Shown: positions 25,546-34,761, counted from the stretch's first letter. The stretch is 64,000 nt of DNA from Planctomonas sp. JC2975 (GCF_012985205.1 NZ_JABEKS010000001.1:1302001-1366000), one strand, 5' to 3'. Made by a program: numbers and translations. The notes: a model not told the origin generated them from the letters alone.

Positions 25546-26496
25546 TCAGGCCTCCTTCTTGGCCGCAGAGCGATCGGTGAGCTGACGGATGATCGCGATC
25601 ACGATGATCACGATGAACAGGAGCACGCTGGCGGCTGCCGCGGCGCCGAGGCGGTTGTCCGTGAATCCGGTGTTCGTGATGAGCTGCAGGGAGACCTGCG
25701 TCGAGATGCCGGGGCCGCCTCCCGTCATCAGGTAGACCTGGTCGAAGATCTTCAGGCTGGCGATGATCTGCAGCAGGATGACGAGGGTCGTCGTCCTGCT
25801 CAGCATCGGGATCGTGATGTAGCGGATCTGCGACCACGTCGACGCTCCGTCGACCGCCGCCGCCTCATACAGCTCCCGAGGGATGTCCTGGAGTCCGGCC
25901 AAGTAGAGCACGTAGTTGAAGCCGAGCGTCCACCAGACCGTGGCGATCGCCACGCCGATCATCGCGGTGTCCGGGCTGGAGAGCACGCCCGATCCGGGGT
26001 TGATGCCGAACCAAGTCTCCACCAGCGCCCAGAGCCCCGTGCCCGGCGTGAAGACGAACACCCAGATGAGGGAGATCGTCGCCGAGGGGAGGATGAACGG
26101 CAGGAAGAACGCGAGCCGGTAGAACCACTGACCCCGATTCATCCGGTTGGTCAGCACCGCGAAGATGAACGCGAGGATGACCAGCGGCGGGGTGGTGTAG
26201 AGCGTGAACTGCAGCGTGTGCCACAGCGAGTTCCAGAAGTCCGGCCTGGAGAGCATCTCCTCGTAGTTGGCGAGACCGGCGAACGATCCGAGGCCCGTTC
26301 GCACCATCGACGTGTTGAAGAAGCTCATCACGAGCATGTAGATGGTGGGCCCCAGGAGGAACGCCAGGTAGAAGATGCCGAACGGGGCGAGGAAGAGCCA
26401 GGCGCGGCGTCCGTCCTTGCGCTGCATCGGCGAATGGGTCAGGCCCGTACTGCTCGCGGCACGGGGCCGGGGTCGGGCGGCGGTTGCGGTGGTCAC
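25546..26496 (-). CDS. Carbohydrate ABC transporter permease (MalF/UgpA-type), 316 aa
   Basis: Partner permease of the CUT1 sugar importer. After a basic N-terminal tail, AWLFLAPFGIFYLAFLLGPTIYML (about 30-55) is the family-typical first helix, and the EAA loop is YEAAAVDGASTWSQIRYITIPML (about 215-237), quoted in parts YEAAAVDGASTWSQI and RYITIPML. Six helices are predicted. It begins 30 nt after the binding-protein stop and ends 1 nt from the MalG-type start, consistent with one transcript. The substrate is inferred only from the neighbouring arabinofuranosidase and LacI-type regulator. Confidence 0.93.
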   Translation of the reverse strand: MTTATAARPRPRAASSTGLTHSPMQRKDGRRAWLFLAPFGIFYLAFLLGPTIYMLVMSFFNTSMVRTGLGSFAGLANYEEMLSRPDFWNSLWHTLQFTLYTTPPLVILAFIFAVLTNRMNRGQWFYRLAFFLPFILPSATISLIWVFVFTPGTGLWALVETWFGINPGSGVLSSPDTAMIGVAIATVWWTLGFNYVLYLAGLQDIPRELYEAAAVDGASTWSQIRYITIPMLSRTTTLVILLQIIASLKIFDQVYLMTGGGPGISTQVSLQLITNTGFTDNRLGAAAAASVLLFIVIIVIAIIRQLTDRSAAKKEA

Positions 26497-26526
26497 GACG
26501 TTGGTACCTCCGAGTGAGGAAGGGGA

Positions 26527-27879
26527 TCAGAGGGGGCTGGGGGTATTGAGGTACACCCCGAGCTGGTCCTTCATGGCCTGCAGGGCCTGTTGAGGAGTCA
26601 GCGAGAGCTGCTGCACGAGTCCGAGCTGGGCACCGACGATGCCCTCGAACGTGGATCCGGAACCGCCGTACCACGCCGGGTCGTCGTAGACGGCGCTGGA
26701 TGCGACGGAGGCGTAGTCCGACTGAGGGGTGAGCGCCTTGTACGCCGAGCTCTGCGCAACACGCTGGAACGCCGGGATGTGTCCGCCCTTCGCCCAGGTG
26801 AGGCTCTGATCGAGCATCGAACGGATGAACAGCATCGCCTGTTTGCGCTGCTCCGGTGTGCGGTCCTTGCGGGGCAGCACGAACGTGTGCGAGTCGGCCT
26901 GCGTCGCCGCCTTGTCCCAGAGCGTCGGCACCGGGACGATGCCGAACTTCAGACCCTTCACCGATTGCGCCGTGGTGATCTCCCACTCGCCCTCGAGGTA
27001 GAGCCCCGACTTGCCAGTGAACATGTACGACTCGGCGGTGGCGTAGTCGAGGGCCTGGTTGACCCAGCCCTTCTTCACCCACGACTGGAGCCGGCTCGTC
27101 ACATCGTTGTAGACGTCCTCGTTCACCGTCAGCTTCGACCCGTTGTCGGAGAGGAACGGCGTGGCCGCCGAGTGCTGGTTGTAGAACGTCCAGAACACGC
27201 GCCACGGTGTCGCCGTCTCGCCCGCGACGTTCGCGATCGTCATCGCAGCACCCTTGGTGACCTTGCTGATCGCCGCGAGCGCCGACTCGAAGGAGTCCAT
27301 GTCGTTGAGCTTCTTCATCACGCCGTCCGAGTCCAGCAGGCCGGCCTTCTTGATGACGTCCTGGTTGTAGAACATGACGAGCGGATGCGTGTCCAGGGGC
27401 ACCGCGATGTTGTGGCCGTTCGTGCGCTGGGCATCCCATGGCCGCTTGCTGAAGTCGGCTGAGCTCAGTCCGACGGATGCCAGGTCGTCATCCGTGATCG
27501 GCTCGAGGAGTCCGCCGTCCCAGAGCGGCTTCGCCCTGGTGAGGTGCGAGACCGCGACGTCCGGCGGCTTGTTGCCGACCGTCGCCAGCGTCACCTTGGT
27601 GTAGTACGGATTGCCCCACGCGAACGTGGTGGACTGCAGGGAGTCCGCGCCGTACTTGTCCATGTAGCCGGATTCCATCGCCTGCATGCGAGTGCCGTCG
27701 CCGCCGCCGAACAGGTTCCAGTAGACGAGTGTCGAGGTGGGAAGCCGCGTGCCGAACAAGCCGGCGGCCACCGTCTGGCCGATGTTGCTCGAGCATCCGG
27801 CGAGGAGTGGAATCGTCGCGGCGCCCAGGCCGGCCGCGAGGAATCCGCGGCGGCTCAGGCCCGTGCTGCTTCGTGCCAT
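26527..27879 (-). CDS. Extracellular sugar-binding lipoprotein of ABC importer, 450 aa, Tat signal
   Basis: Family-1 solute-binding protein that captures the sugar outside the cell. The N-terminus carries a twin-arginine motif (SRRGFLAAG, Arg10-Arg11) followed by a hydrophobic stretch and the lipobox LLAGC with Cys29 as the lipidated residue, so it is probably exported folded through Tat and anchored as a lipoprotein. The mature part has the usual alternating alpha/beta pattern with aromatic ligand-site candidates (VYWNLFGGGDGTRM, FAWGNPYYTK). ATG 27879 lies behind AAGGAGG. It is the first gene of the transporter operon, with a 225-nt leader from the predicted promoter at 28112-28140. Confidence 0.92.
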   Translation of the reverse strand: MARSSTGLSRRGFLAAGLGAATIPLLAGCSSNIGQTVAAGLFGTRLPTSTLVYWNLFGGGDGTRMQAMESGYMDKYGADSLQSTTFAWGNPYYTKVTLATVGNKPPDVAVSHLTRAKPLWDGGLLEPITDDDLASVGLSSADFSKRPWDAQRTNGHNIAVPLDTHPLVMFYNQDVIKKAGLLDSDGVMKKLNDMDSFESALAAISKVTKGAAMTIANVAGETATPWRVFWTFYNQHSAATPFLSDNGSKLTVNEDVYNDVTSRLQSWVKKGWVNQALDYATAESYMFTGKSGLYLEGEWEITTAQSVKGLKFGIVPVPTLWDKAATQADSHTFVLPRKDRTPEQRKQAMLFIRSMLDQSLTWAKGGHIPAFQRVAQSSAYKALTPQSDYASVASSAVYDDPAWYGGSGSTFEGIVGAQLGLVQQLSLTPQQALQAMKDQLGVYLNTPSPL

Positions 27880-28075
27880 GTCGATGACGACCTCCTTGTC
27901 GTGGTGCCGCCGTCGGCGGCTGTGGGGTGCGGCGTCAGCGGTCGTTCGTGACGCCGGTGTTGGTCGTCGCCCTGCCTGCAGCACGCGCCGCACGGATGCC
28001 TGGGTGGTGGCATCCGTGGTCCCGGCAGTCTTCGTCAGGCATGTGCGATCTCCACGTCGAGGGCGTACCGCCCGC

Positions 28076-28097
28076 GAGCGGCCGAGGCCGGCCGCTC
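28076..28097 (-). other. Hairpin at the 5' end of the sugar-transporter mRNA
   Basis: GAGCGGCC (28076-28083) pairs with GGCCGCTC (28090-28097) across a 6-nt loop. It lies about 8 nt into the predicted transcript and could stabilise the message. There is no match to a known riboswitch. Confidence 0.4.
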
Positions 28098-28106
28098 ATT
28101 CCAACG

Positions 28107-28140
28107 TGGTAAAGGTAACCATCCGCCGCGGGCGGGTCAA
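28107..28140 (-). promoter_or_regulatory. Promoter and LacI-type operator of the sugar transporter operon
   Basis: On the minus strand TTGACC (28135-28140), a 17-bp spacer and TACCTT (28112-28117) form the best promoter in the window. The 15-bp imperfect palindrome TGGTAAAGGTAACCA (28107-28121) covers the -10 and the predicted start. TGGT/ACCA ends are typical of LacI-family sites, so repression by the nearby regulator is likely. Confidence 0.65.
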
Positions 28141-28303
28141 GGGGCAATCGCGAACTCATGACGAAGGTGCAAAGGCGCCTTCGCATAGCAGCGTCGCACG
28201 CTTCTCGGTCCGTGTTCTCGGCGAATCTCGGCTGTCTCAGCATCGCTCAACGGAGTGCCTTCGACCCCGTTTCCTGCTCTCACTCCCCTCGGTTCGCCCT
28301 CCG

Positions 28304-28375
28304 CTTTCACTCTGGCTCCAACGATGTAATACTGTCGAGGTCGGATCGAAGACAGCGTCCTCGCGCCGATCCGAC
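28304..28375 (+). promoter_or_regulatory. Promoter and leader hairpin of the arabinofuranosidase gene
   Basis: CTTTCA (28304-28309), 17 bp, TAATAC (28327-28332) predict a start near 28339. A perfect 9-bp inverted repeat, GTCGGATCG (28340-28348) with CGATCCGAC (28367-28375), forms the first part of the 65-nt leader. The rest of the 27880-28403 interval shows no other feature. Confidence 0.45.
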
Positions 28376-28403
28376 AGGGGCAACGACACGACGAAGGAGA
28401 CCC

Positions 28404-29945
28404 ATGTCACGCGCCAGCATCACGATCGATCGCGACTTCACCGTCGGACCGGTGCCGAGACGGATCTTCGGCAACTTCGTCGAGCACATGGGCCGCTGCG
28501 TGTACACCGGTATCTACGAACCAGGGCATCCTGAGGCCGACGAGAACGGCTATCGCCGTGACGTGCTCGACCTCGTGAAGGAGCTCGGCGTCAGCGTCGT
28601 GCGCTACCCGGGCGGCAACTTCGTGTCCGGCTACAACTGGGAAGACGGAATCGGGCCCGTCGAGTCCCGACCGCGCCGTCTCGACGGCGCCTGGCACACC
28701 GTGGAGACCAACGCGTTCGGACTCCACGAGTTCGCCGGGTGGGCGAAGAAGGCGAACGTCGAGATCATGGAGGCCATCAACCTCGGCACCCGCGGAGTGG
28801 ACGCCGCCCGCGAGCTCGTCGAGTACGCCAACCACCCGGGCGGCACCTACCTGAGCGACCTGCGCAAGAAGAACGGCTCGGCTGATCCGTTCGGCATCAA
28901 GCTCTGGTGCCTCGGCAACGAGATGGACGGCCCCTGGCAGATCGGCCACAAGACGGCAGAGGAGTATGGCCGCCTCGCCCAGGAAGCCGGCAAGGCGATG
29001 CGTCTGGTCGACCCCTCGATCGAGCTGGTCGCCAGCGGCAGCTCCAACCGCGGCATGCCGACGTTCGGCAGCTGGGAGCAGACAGTGCTCGGCCACACGT
29101 ACGACGTCGTCGACTACGTGTCGTTGCACGCGTACTACGAGGAGAAGGACGGCGACGTCGCCAGCTTCCTCGCATCCGGCGTCGACATGGACCTGTTCAT
29201 CGACGGTGTCATCTCCACCGCCGACGCGATCCGGGCCAGTGGCAAGCACTCCAAGTACCTGAACCTCTCGTTCGATGAGTGGAACGTCTGGTACCAGACC
29301 GCCCGCGAAGGCGACGACCTGCCCGAGGCCATCGAGGCCAGGGGCGAGTGGCACGTGCATCCGCGCATCATCGAGGACGAGTACAACGTGACGGATGCCG
29401 TCGTCGTCGGCACCCTGCTCAACTCGCTGCTGCGTCACGGCGACCGGGTCTCGATCGCCAACCAGGCCCAGCTCGTGAACGTGATCGCGCCGATCCGCAG
29501 CGAGGAGAACGGGTCGGCCTGGCGTCAGTCCATCTTCTGGCCGTTCGCGCGGATGTCGGAGCTCGCGCGAGGCGAGATCCTCCGTCTGGCCACGACCAGC
29601 GACCGCTTCGACACCGCCAAGTACGGCGACGCCGACCTGGTCGACGCCAGCGCCACCTGGGACGAGGAAAGGGGACGCGTCGCGCTGTTCCTCGCCAACC
29701 GCGGACTGGATGAGGCTGCGGATGTCGCAGTCGCCCTGCGCGGATTCGACACCGGCCGCGTCACCCGCGCCGAAGTGCTGCAGATTCCAGAAGGTACGGA
29801 CCGCTTCACCACGAACGACGAGCAGCACCAGGACCGCGTCGGGCTCATCCCGCTGAACGACGTGACGGTCGAGGCCGGCGCACTGCACGTGACGCTGCCC
29901 GCTCTGTCCTGGGCCGTCGTCGAGATCGAGGTGACGAAGGCCTAG
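28404..29945 (+). CDS. abfA: Alpha-L-arabinofuranosidase, GH51, 513 aa
   Basis: Intracellular GH51 retaining enzyme that releases terminal arabinose from arabino-oligosaccharides. Catalytic residues match the family: acid/base Glu173 in CLGNEMDGPW and nucleophile Glu292 in LSFDEWNVWY. Other hallmarks are IFGNFVEHMGRCVYTGIYEP (21-40) and VRYPGGNFVSGYNWEDGIGP (66-85). There is no signal peptide, so substrates must be imported, presumably by the divergent ABC importer. ATG 28404 is preceded by AAGGAG (28394-28399). Length is normal for the family. A long hairpin terminator follows the stop, so the gene is probably monocistronic. Confidence 0.97.
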   Translation: MSRASITIDRDFTVGPVPRRIFGNFVEHMGRCVYTGIYEPGHPEADENGYRRDVLDLVKELGVSVVRYPGGNFVSGYNWEDGIGPVESRPRRLDGAWHTVETNAFGLHEFAGWAKKANVEIMEAINLGTRGVDAARELVEYANHPGGTYLSDLRKKNGSADPFGIKLWCLGNEMDGPWQIGHKTAEEYGRLAQEAGKAMRLVDPSIELVASGSSNRGMPTFGSWEQTVLGHTYDVVDYVSLHAYYEEKDGDVASFLASGVDMDLFIDGVISTADAIRASGKHSKYLNLSFDEWNVWYQTAREGDDLPEAIEARGEWHVHPRIIEDEYNVTDAVVVGTLLNSLLRHGDRVSIANQAQLVNVIAPIRSEENGSAWRQSIFWPFARMSELARGEILRLATTSDRFDTAKYGDADLVDASATWDEERGRVALFLANRGLDEAADVAVALRGFDTGRVTRAEVLQIPEGTDRFTTNDEQHQDRVGLIPLNDVTVEAGALHVTLPALSWAVVEIEVTKA

Positions 29946-29961
29946 CGCCCTCCCGTTCGTC

Positions 29962-30016
29962 GAGACGTCGGAAGACGCGATCGCACTCTCGAGTGGATCG
30001 CGTCTTCTGGCGTCTC
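29962..30016 (+). terminator. Long hairpin terminator after abfA
   Basis: A nearly continuous stem: GAGACG (29962-29967) with CGTCTC (30011-30016), a perfect 12-bp arm (29971-29982 with 29996-30007), and CACTC/GAGTG at the tip with a 2-nt loop. It starts 17 nt after the abfA stop. Confidence 0.8.
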
Positions 30017-30071
30017 GGCCCTGAACTCCTCCGTCCCGTGCCGTCGGCCGTCCGCTTCTAGGCTGGAGCGC

Positions 30072-30964
30072 ATGCTCATCGTGCCCGCGTCGTTCCGTGC
30101 CATGCCGCGGTGGTGGCGCGACGATTCAGGCCGGGCATGGCTCGACGCACTCCCCGGCCTGATCGCCGATCAATGCGCGCTCTGGTCCCTGCAGGTCGAC
30201 GGCGCGCCCATGCACGGCAGCAACGCCATCGTCGTCCCTGTGCGTCGCGGTGACGAGCCCTTGGCGCTGCGGATGGCACCGCCGGGAGACGACATCCGCG
30301 AACTGATCACGGCGCTGCGCCTCTGGGACGGACGCGGCACCGTGCGACTGGTGGACGCCGATGCGACCAGGAACGCGATGCTGATAGAACGGCTCGACGG
30401 ATCCCGCCCTCTCACGCTTCTGCCGGTCCACGACGCGGTCGAAGTGCTCGCCGAGCTCTCCCGCGCGCTGGCGTCCCTATGCCCGACGACATCCCGACGA
30501 CGCGCGGGATCGCCGCGTCACTCGCGACGGAGCTCGAACGCGACTGGACGGAAGCGGGAGAGCCCACCCCTCGCTCGCAGCTCGCTGTCGGCCAGCACCT
30601 CGCGGCCGAGCTCGCGACAGCACCTTCGGGCGCCGCCGACGCGTTCGCCGTGAACGGAGACTTCCACTTCGATCAGGTGCTCGCGGCCGAGCGCGCGGCA
30701 TGGCTCGTCGTGGATCCGGTGCTCCTTCGCGGTGATCGCGAGTACGACATCGGGCGGGTGCTGTGGAGCCGCCTCGACGAGCTCCCGGATGACGGAGACG
30801 TGCGCGACGCGTTCGAGCTGTTCGTGCGAGTCGCGGAAGTTCCGCGCGATCGCGCCCGATCCTGGGTGGTGCTGCGCTCGATGTCCTACCTGACGTGGGG
30901 CATCCCCCGGGGCCTCACCGAGGATCCGGTCCGCTGCCGCCGGCTTCTCGACCTCTTCGCCTGA
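30072..30964 (+). pseudogene. Frameshifted streptomycin 6-kinase-like phosphotransferase
   Basis: Two overlapping frames together encode one APH(6)-like kinase. The first (from ATG 30072) gives about 135 sensible residues to AELSRALASL and then turns to Arg/Ser nonsense. The second, open from about 30460 and continuing through PDDIPTTRGIAASLATEL, runs to 30964 and contains the catalytic loop VNGDFHFDQVLAA and the second metal motif VVDPVLLRGDREYDI. A -1 change near 30477-30482 (around CCCTATGCCC) joins them, so one base appears to be missing. There is no classical slippery heptamer. It is either a recently broken gene or a sequencing error. TAGGCT (30059-30064) precedes ATG 30072 by 7 nt. The usual Asn of the loop is Gln. 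Confidence 0.75.
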
Positions 30965-30997
30965 GGCCGGCCGACGACAGCGTCCCGGGTTGACGCC

Positions 30998-31795
30998 TCA
31001 CAGCACCTTGGACAGGAACGTCTTTGTGCGCTCGTGCTGCGGATCCGTCAGCACCTGCTTCGGATCGCCCGACTCGACGATGACGCCGCCGTCCATGAAG
31101 ACGAGGGAGTCGCCGACCTCGCGGGCGAATCCCATCTCGTGCGTCACCACGACCATGGTCATGCCGCTCTGCGCGAGTCCGCGCATGACGTCGAGGACAT
31201 CGCCGACCAGCTCCGGGTCGAGCGCGCTGGTCGGTTCATCGAACAGCATGAGCTTCGGATCCATGGCGAGCGCCCTGGCGATCGCGACGCGCTGCTGCTG
31301 ACCCCCTGACAGCTGGGACGGGTAGTGGCCGATGTGGCCGGCGAGCCCCACCCGGGTGAGGAGTTCCTTGCCGCGGGCCACGGCATCCGCTTTCGACATG
31401 CCGTTCACGCGGATCGGTGCCTCGATCACGTTCTCGAGCGCCGTCATGTGCGGGAACAGGTTGAAGTGCTGGAACACCATGCCGATGTCGCGGCGCTGCC
31501 TGGCGGCGTCGGCCGGCTTCAGCTCGAAGAGCTTGTCGCCCTTCTGCTGATAGCCGACGAGCTTGCCGTCGACATAAAGGCGGCCCGCGTCGATGTTCTC
31601 CAGGTGGTTGATGCAGCGCAGGAACGTGGACTTGCCGGATCCGCTCGGCCCGATGACGCACATCACCTCGCCGCGCTGCACCTGCAGCGAGATCGACTTC
31701 AGCACCTCGTTGCTGCCGAAGCTCTTCGACACCCCGACCGCGTTCACCATCGGAACGGACGCCTGTGCCGTGGCATTCTGACCGGTCTCGCTCAT
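30998..31795 (-). CDS. Polar amino acid ABC transporter ATPase (GlnQ-type), 265 aa
   Basis: ATP-binding subunit of an amino acid importer. Walker A is GPSGSGKST (49-57), the Q-loop is [18 protein letters not shown] (about 103-120), the signature is LSGGQQQR (about 155-162) and Walker B plus D-loop is [15 protein letters not shown] (about 173-187). The insert [25 protein letters not shown] is found in a subset of polar amino acid ATPases. ATG 31795 overlaps the permease stop by 4 nt (ATGA) and follows GGAGG. It is the third gene of a binding protein-permease-ATPase operon; the exact amino acid is not predictable. Confidence 0.95.
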   Translation of the reverse strand: MSETGQNATAQASVPMVNAVGVSKSFGSNEVLKSISLQVQRGEVMCVIGPSGSGKSTFLRCINHLENIDAGRLYVDGKLVGYQQKGDKLFELKPADAARQRRDIGMVFQHFNLFPHMTALENVIEAPIRVNGMSKADAVARGKELLTRVGLAGHIGHYPSQLSGGQQQRVAIARALAMDPKLMLFDEPTSALDPELVGDVLDVMRGLAQSGMTMVVVTHEMGFAREVGDSLVFMDGGVIVESGDPKQVLTDPQHERTKTFLSKVL

Positions 31796-32868
31796 CGGAA
31801 TCCTCCCGCGCCGCCTGTTGTCACAGCCGGGTCGACATCGACGCCCACTCCCACGACCGGGCGATCGCGACCTACGCCGCGGGAGAACCGCTTCTCGAGG
31901 AAGTACTGCCCGATCATCAGGATCGACGTGAAGAACAGGTACCAGAGCGATGCCACGATCAGCAACGGGATGGGCGTGAACGTCTCCGCGGAGATGTCGC
32001 GCGCCCGGCCGAACAGATCGAGCGTGAACGGCACCGCGGCCACCAGGGTCGTAGTCTTCAGCATCGAGATGACCTCGTTGCCCGTCGGCGGGATGATCAC
32101 CCGCATCGACTGCGGGATGACGATGCGCCGCATGGTCTGCCACCACGACATGCCGAGGGCCTTCGCCGCCTCCTCCTGACCCGGGTCGACCGAGAGCAGG
32201 CCGGCGCGCACGATCTCCGCCATGTACGCGGCCTCGTTGAGAGAGAGTCCCACGACGGAGATGAAGAACAGCGGGGGCACCCACGTGATGGGGATGGTCG
32301 TCCACGTGTGCACGAACGGGATGCCGATCACGATCGAGTTGTAGATAAGCGTGATGAGACCCCAGAACACGAGCTGCACGTACACCGGGGTGCCGCGGAA
32401 GATCCAGAGGTACAGCCAGGCGACGGACTTCAGCACCGGATTCGGCGACAACCGCATGACCGCGAGGACGAGCCCGAGGATGATGCCGATGACCATGGAG
32501 TACACGGTCAGCTCGAGGGTGATGAGGGCGGCCTGGCTGATGCGGATGTCGAAGAGGTACTTTCCGACGTCGGCCCAGCCGAAGGCCTTGCGCTGAGCCG
32601 CGTCCAGCACGAACAGCACGAGGAGCACGATGAGCACGATGGCGATGACGATGCGCCACGGATGCCGCAGCTTCACCGCCTTGATCGCTTCGGCTCGCTC
32701 CGTCGGCGTGCTGCTCGTGGTCGGCACGCCTGTCATCACGGTCGAAGGAGACGCTGCAGACGCGGATGCGGGGGTGGACGCCGCAGCGTCCACCCCCTTC
32801 CGTGCTTCCTCGCCCTGCGATGCGGCGTCGTCCGAGGCCGGACGACCCGATTCCGGGGAGTCGGTCAT
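31792..32868 (-). CDS. Polar amino acid ABC transporter permease, 358 aa
   Basis: HisM/GlnP-type permease. A long polar N-terminal extension (about 65 residues, Ser/Ala/Thr-rich) precedes the first membrane helix ([20 protein letters not shown]). The core includes [21 protein letters not shown] and the EAA-like loop [24 protein letters not shown] (about 230-253, quoted as [15 protein letters not shown] and TMRRIVIPQ). The extension is unusual in length and probably disordered in the cytoplasm; a later start cannot be excluded, but no better Shine-Dalgarno was found. It lies 7 nt after the binding-protein stop and overlaps the ATPase start by 4 nt. Confidence 0.93.
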   Translation of the reverse strand: MTDSPESGRPASDDAASQGEEARKGVDAAASTPASASAASPSTVMTGVPTTSSTPTERAEAIKAVKLRHPWRIVIAIVLIVLLVLFVLDAAQRKAFGWADVGKYLFDIRISQAALITLELTVYSMVIGIILGLVLAVMRLSPNPVLKSVAWLYLWIFRGTPVYVQLVFWGLITLIYNSIVIGIPFVHTWTTIPITWVPPLFFISVVGLSLNEAAYMAEIVRAGLLSVDPGQEEAAKALGMSWWQTMRRIVIPQSMRVIIPPTGNEVISMLKTTTLVAAVPFTLDLFGRARDISAETFTPIPLLIVASLWYLFFTSILMIGQYFLEKRFSRGVGRDRPVVGVGVDVDPAVTTGGAGGFR

Positions 32869-32875
32869 GACGTGG

Positions 32876-33778
32876 TTACTGCTTCGAGGCGGCGTTGACC
32901 GCGGCAGCGGTGACCGCTCCGTCGTCGACGCCCCACTTCTTCAGGATCTTCCCGTAGCTGCCGTCGTCGATGAGCGACTGCAGGGCGTTCTTGATCACGT
33001 CGGTCAGCTTGGAGCCCTTGTCGACCGCGATGCCGTATGGGGCCACGTCGAACGTCTCGCCGGCCTTCTGGATCTTGTCGCCCTGCTTCGCCACCGCGTA
33101 GTCGGTGATGGGCGAGTCGGCGCTCATGGCGTCGACCTGGCCGAGCACCAGCGCGTTCGTGGCCTGGTCCTGGCCGTCGTACTTCAGCACCTGGATCGCG
33201 GGCTTGCCGGCGTCGGTGCACGCCTTCGACTTCGCGGGCACCTCGTCGGTGTCCTCGTACGTGCCCGCCTCGACCGCGACCTTGAGCCCGCACGCGTTGT
33301 CCGGGTCGACGGTCTTGCCCTTCTGGGACGCCCAGAGCACGCCGGCGTTGTAGTAGTTGACGAAGTCGACCTGCTTCTCGCGCTCGGTCGTGTCGGTGAA
33401 CGACGAGACGCCGATGTTGTAGCGTGCGCCAGTGATGCTCGGGATGATGTTGTCGAACTTCGCGATCGTGTAGTTCATCTTGACACCGAGCTTCGCGCCG
33501 ATCGCGTTCGCCAGGTCGATGTCCCAGCCGATCGGGTTGCCGTTCGAGTCCTTGTACTCGTTCGGGGCGTACGTGGCGTCGACGCCCACGGTGATCTGTC
33601 CGGCCTTCTCGATGTCGGACGGAAGGGTCTTCGCGAGCGCGTCGTCCTTCTTCACGCCGTACGGGTTGGATGCGCCGGTCGTCGAGCCGGAACCGGATCC
33701 GCCCGAGTTGTCGACGCATCCGGTGAGCAGGAGTGCCGCCGCGACGGCGACCACCGGGAGCGCATATCGAATTCGCAT
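32876..33778 (-). CDS. Amino acid-binding lipoprotein of ABC importer, 300 aa
   Basis: Family-3 solute-binding protein. A Sec-type signal with lipobox LLLTGC puts the lipidated Cys at position 21, followed by a Gly/Ser-rich linker. The mature domain starts with ITVGVDATYAPNEYKDSNGN (about 62-81) and contains GWDIDLANAIGAKLGVKMNY and GVSSFTDTTEREKQVDFVNYY, the typical lobe-1 ligand contacts; three cysteines (about 163, 188 and the lipid-site one) are present. ATG 33778 follows AGGAAAGG. It is the first gene of the importer operon; its promoter must lie in the 340 nt upstream. Confidence 0.94.
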   Translation of the reverse strand: MRIRYALPVVAVAAALLLTGCVDNSGGSGSGSTTGASNPYGVKKDDALAKTLPSDIEKAGQITVGVDATYAPNEYKDSNGNPIGWDIDLANAIGAKLGVKMNYTIAKFDNIIPSITGARYNIGVSSFTDTTEREKQVDFVNYYNAGVLWASQKGKTVDPDNACGLKVAVEAGTYEDTDEVPAKSKACTDAGKPAIQVLKYDGQDQATNALVLGQVDAMSADSPITDYAVAKQGDKIQKAGETFDVAPYGIAVDKGSKLTDVIKNALQSLIDDGSYGKILKKWGVDDGAVTAAAVNAASKQ

Positions 33779-34119
33779 GTGGGTATACCTTTCCTCGTCT
33801 TTGAGGCGCGACGTGCTGCTGTGTCCACGTCGACGGGATCGCCATAGGAGACGACTGACTGAGACGAAAGTCTACGTACTCCTGGAGCCTCGACTGTGAC
33901 GATCCGGTCTCGAGCGCCTCTGACGCAAGGTTACGTTGCGTTCATTTCGTGAAGATTTCCCCGATACGCCGCTCGGGATCGTCGTCAGAGTCGCGGTCGC
34001 ACGTCGTGGCTTGGAGCCGACACCGGCCAGAACATCCAGGCGCTCGACAATCTCGTGGTGAGCGTGTCGTACGGCGACACGATGTCCATCGGCGCGGTCG
34101 CCACCACCGCGGTGCCGGC
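33779..34119. other. Intergenic region upstream of the amino acid importer
   Basis: Relatively AT-rich stretch. ACGCAA-GGTTACG-TTGCGT (33923-33941) is an inverted repeat that could be a regulator site for the importer operon. Near 34005-34130 one plus-strand frame reads about 38 sensible-looking codons (TSWLGADTGQNIQALDNLVV and onward) without start, Shine-Dalgarno or a continuing frame; it may be a gene remnant or chance. Confidence 0.35.
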
Positions 34120-34761
34120 TCAGCTGAACAGCCTCACCGGCTTCTGCGGATGCTGCGGCGCGACGGTCGCTTCCACCTGCTCCCCCTGGTCGAGCGTCTG
34201 CCTGATGCGCGCCTTCTCCCGCACGCTGGAGGTGATCAGCGGAAGACCGCGTCCGATGGACGTCTTGATCCGCTCGACCAGCAGCGGCGAGTCGATGGCG
34301 TATCCGTCGAAGTCGGACTCGTGCGCGTAGACGCCGACCGGGAGCGTCAGCGCCTGGAAGAAGCCGAACAGCGGACGCAGCTGATGCTCGACGATGAGCG
34401 AGTGGCGCTCACTGCCGCCGGTCGCCGCGAGCAGCACGGGGGTGTCGACGAGCGCGTACTGGTCGACGAAGTCGAAGAAGTGCTTGAAGAGTCCGGTGAA
34501 CGAGGCGCGATAGACCGGGGTGGCCACGACCAGCAGGTCGGCGGTCTCGACTCTGCGGAGCTCGTCCTCGACGGAGCGCGGCAGGTCTGCGCGGTTGAGC
34601 ACACCGGCGAACTGCGGGCCGACATCCGTGATGCGGATGACGTGCGTCTCGACGTCGAGCACCTGACCGAGCCGGCGCAGGATCTCGTCGATCAGCACGC
34701 CGGTCTTCGACGGATCGTGCAGGCTGCCGGAGACGGCGACGACGCGGAGCTTCTCGGTCAT
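34120..34761 (-). CDS. NADPH-dependent FMN reductase (SsuE/MsuE-type), 213 aa
   Basis: Flavodoxin-fold reductase that supplies reduced FMN to a monooxygenase partner. The phosphate-binding loop is VVAVSGSLHDPSKTGVLIDEI (about 6-26), and ADLLVVATPVYRASFTGLFKHFFDFVD (about 85-110) contains the flavin-contacting PVYRASFTG motif. LLAATGGSERHSLIVEHQLRPLFGFF is characteristic of the SsuE/MsuE group. ATG 34761 follows GAGAGGA; the upstream in-frame ATG at 34821 adds a basic, unlikely leader. No monooxygenase gene lies next to it, which is unusual, so the partner must be elsewhere. It is divergent from a secreted phosphoesterase gene. Confidence 0.9.
   Translation of the reverse strand: MTEKLRVVAVSGSLHDPSKTGVLIDEILRRLGQVLDVETHVIRITDVGPQFAGVLNRADLPRSVEDELRRVETADLLVVATPVYRASFTGLFKHFFDFVDQYALVDTPVLLAATGGSERHSLIVEHQLRPLFGFFQALTLPVGVYAHESDFDGYAIDSPLLVERIKTSIGRGLPLITSSVREKARIRQTLDQGEQVEATVAPQHPQKPVRLFS

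Noticed and set aside
26375-26593. Small plus-strand gene between the binding protein and permease genes
   Set aside because: Antisense to both, with no start signal and an Arg/Ala-rich composition.
28407-29888. 493-codon minus-strand frame opposite abfA
   Set aside because: Full overlap with a GH51 gene whose catalytic residues are intact; composition is that of an antisense shadow.
30479-30964. Independent 161-aa kinase gene starting at ATG 30479
   Set aside because: It has only the C-terminal lobe, lacks a Shine-Dalgarno, and continues the upstream half exactly at the point where that half loses sense.
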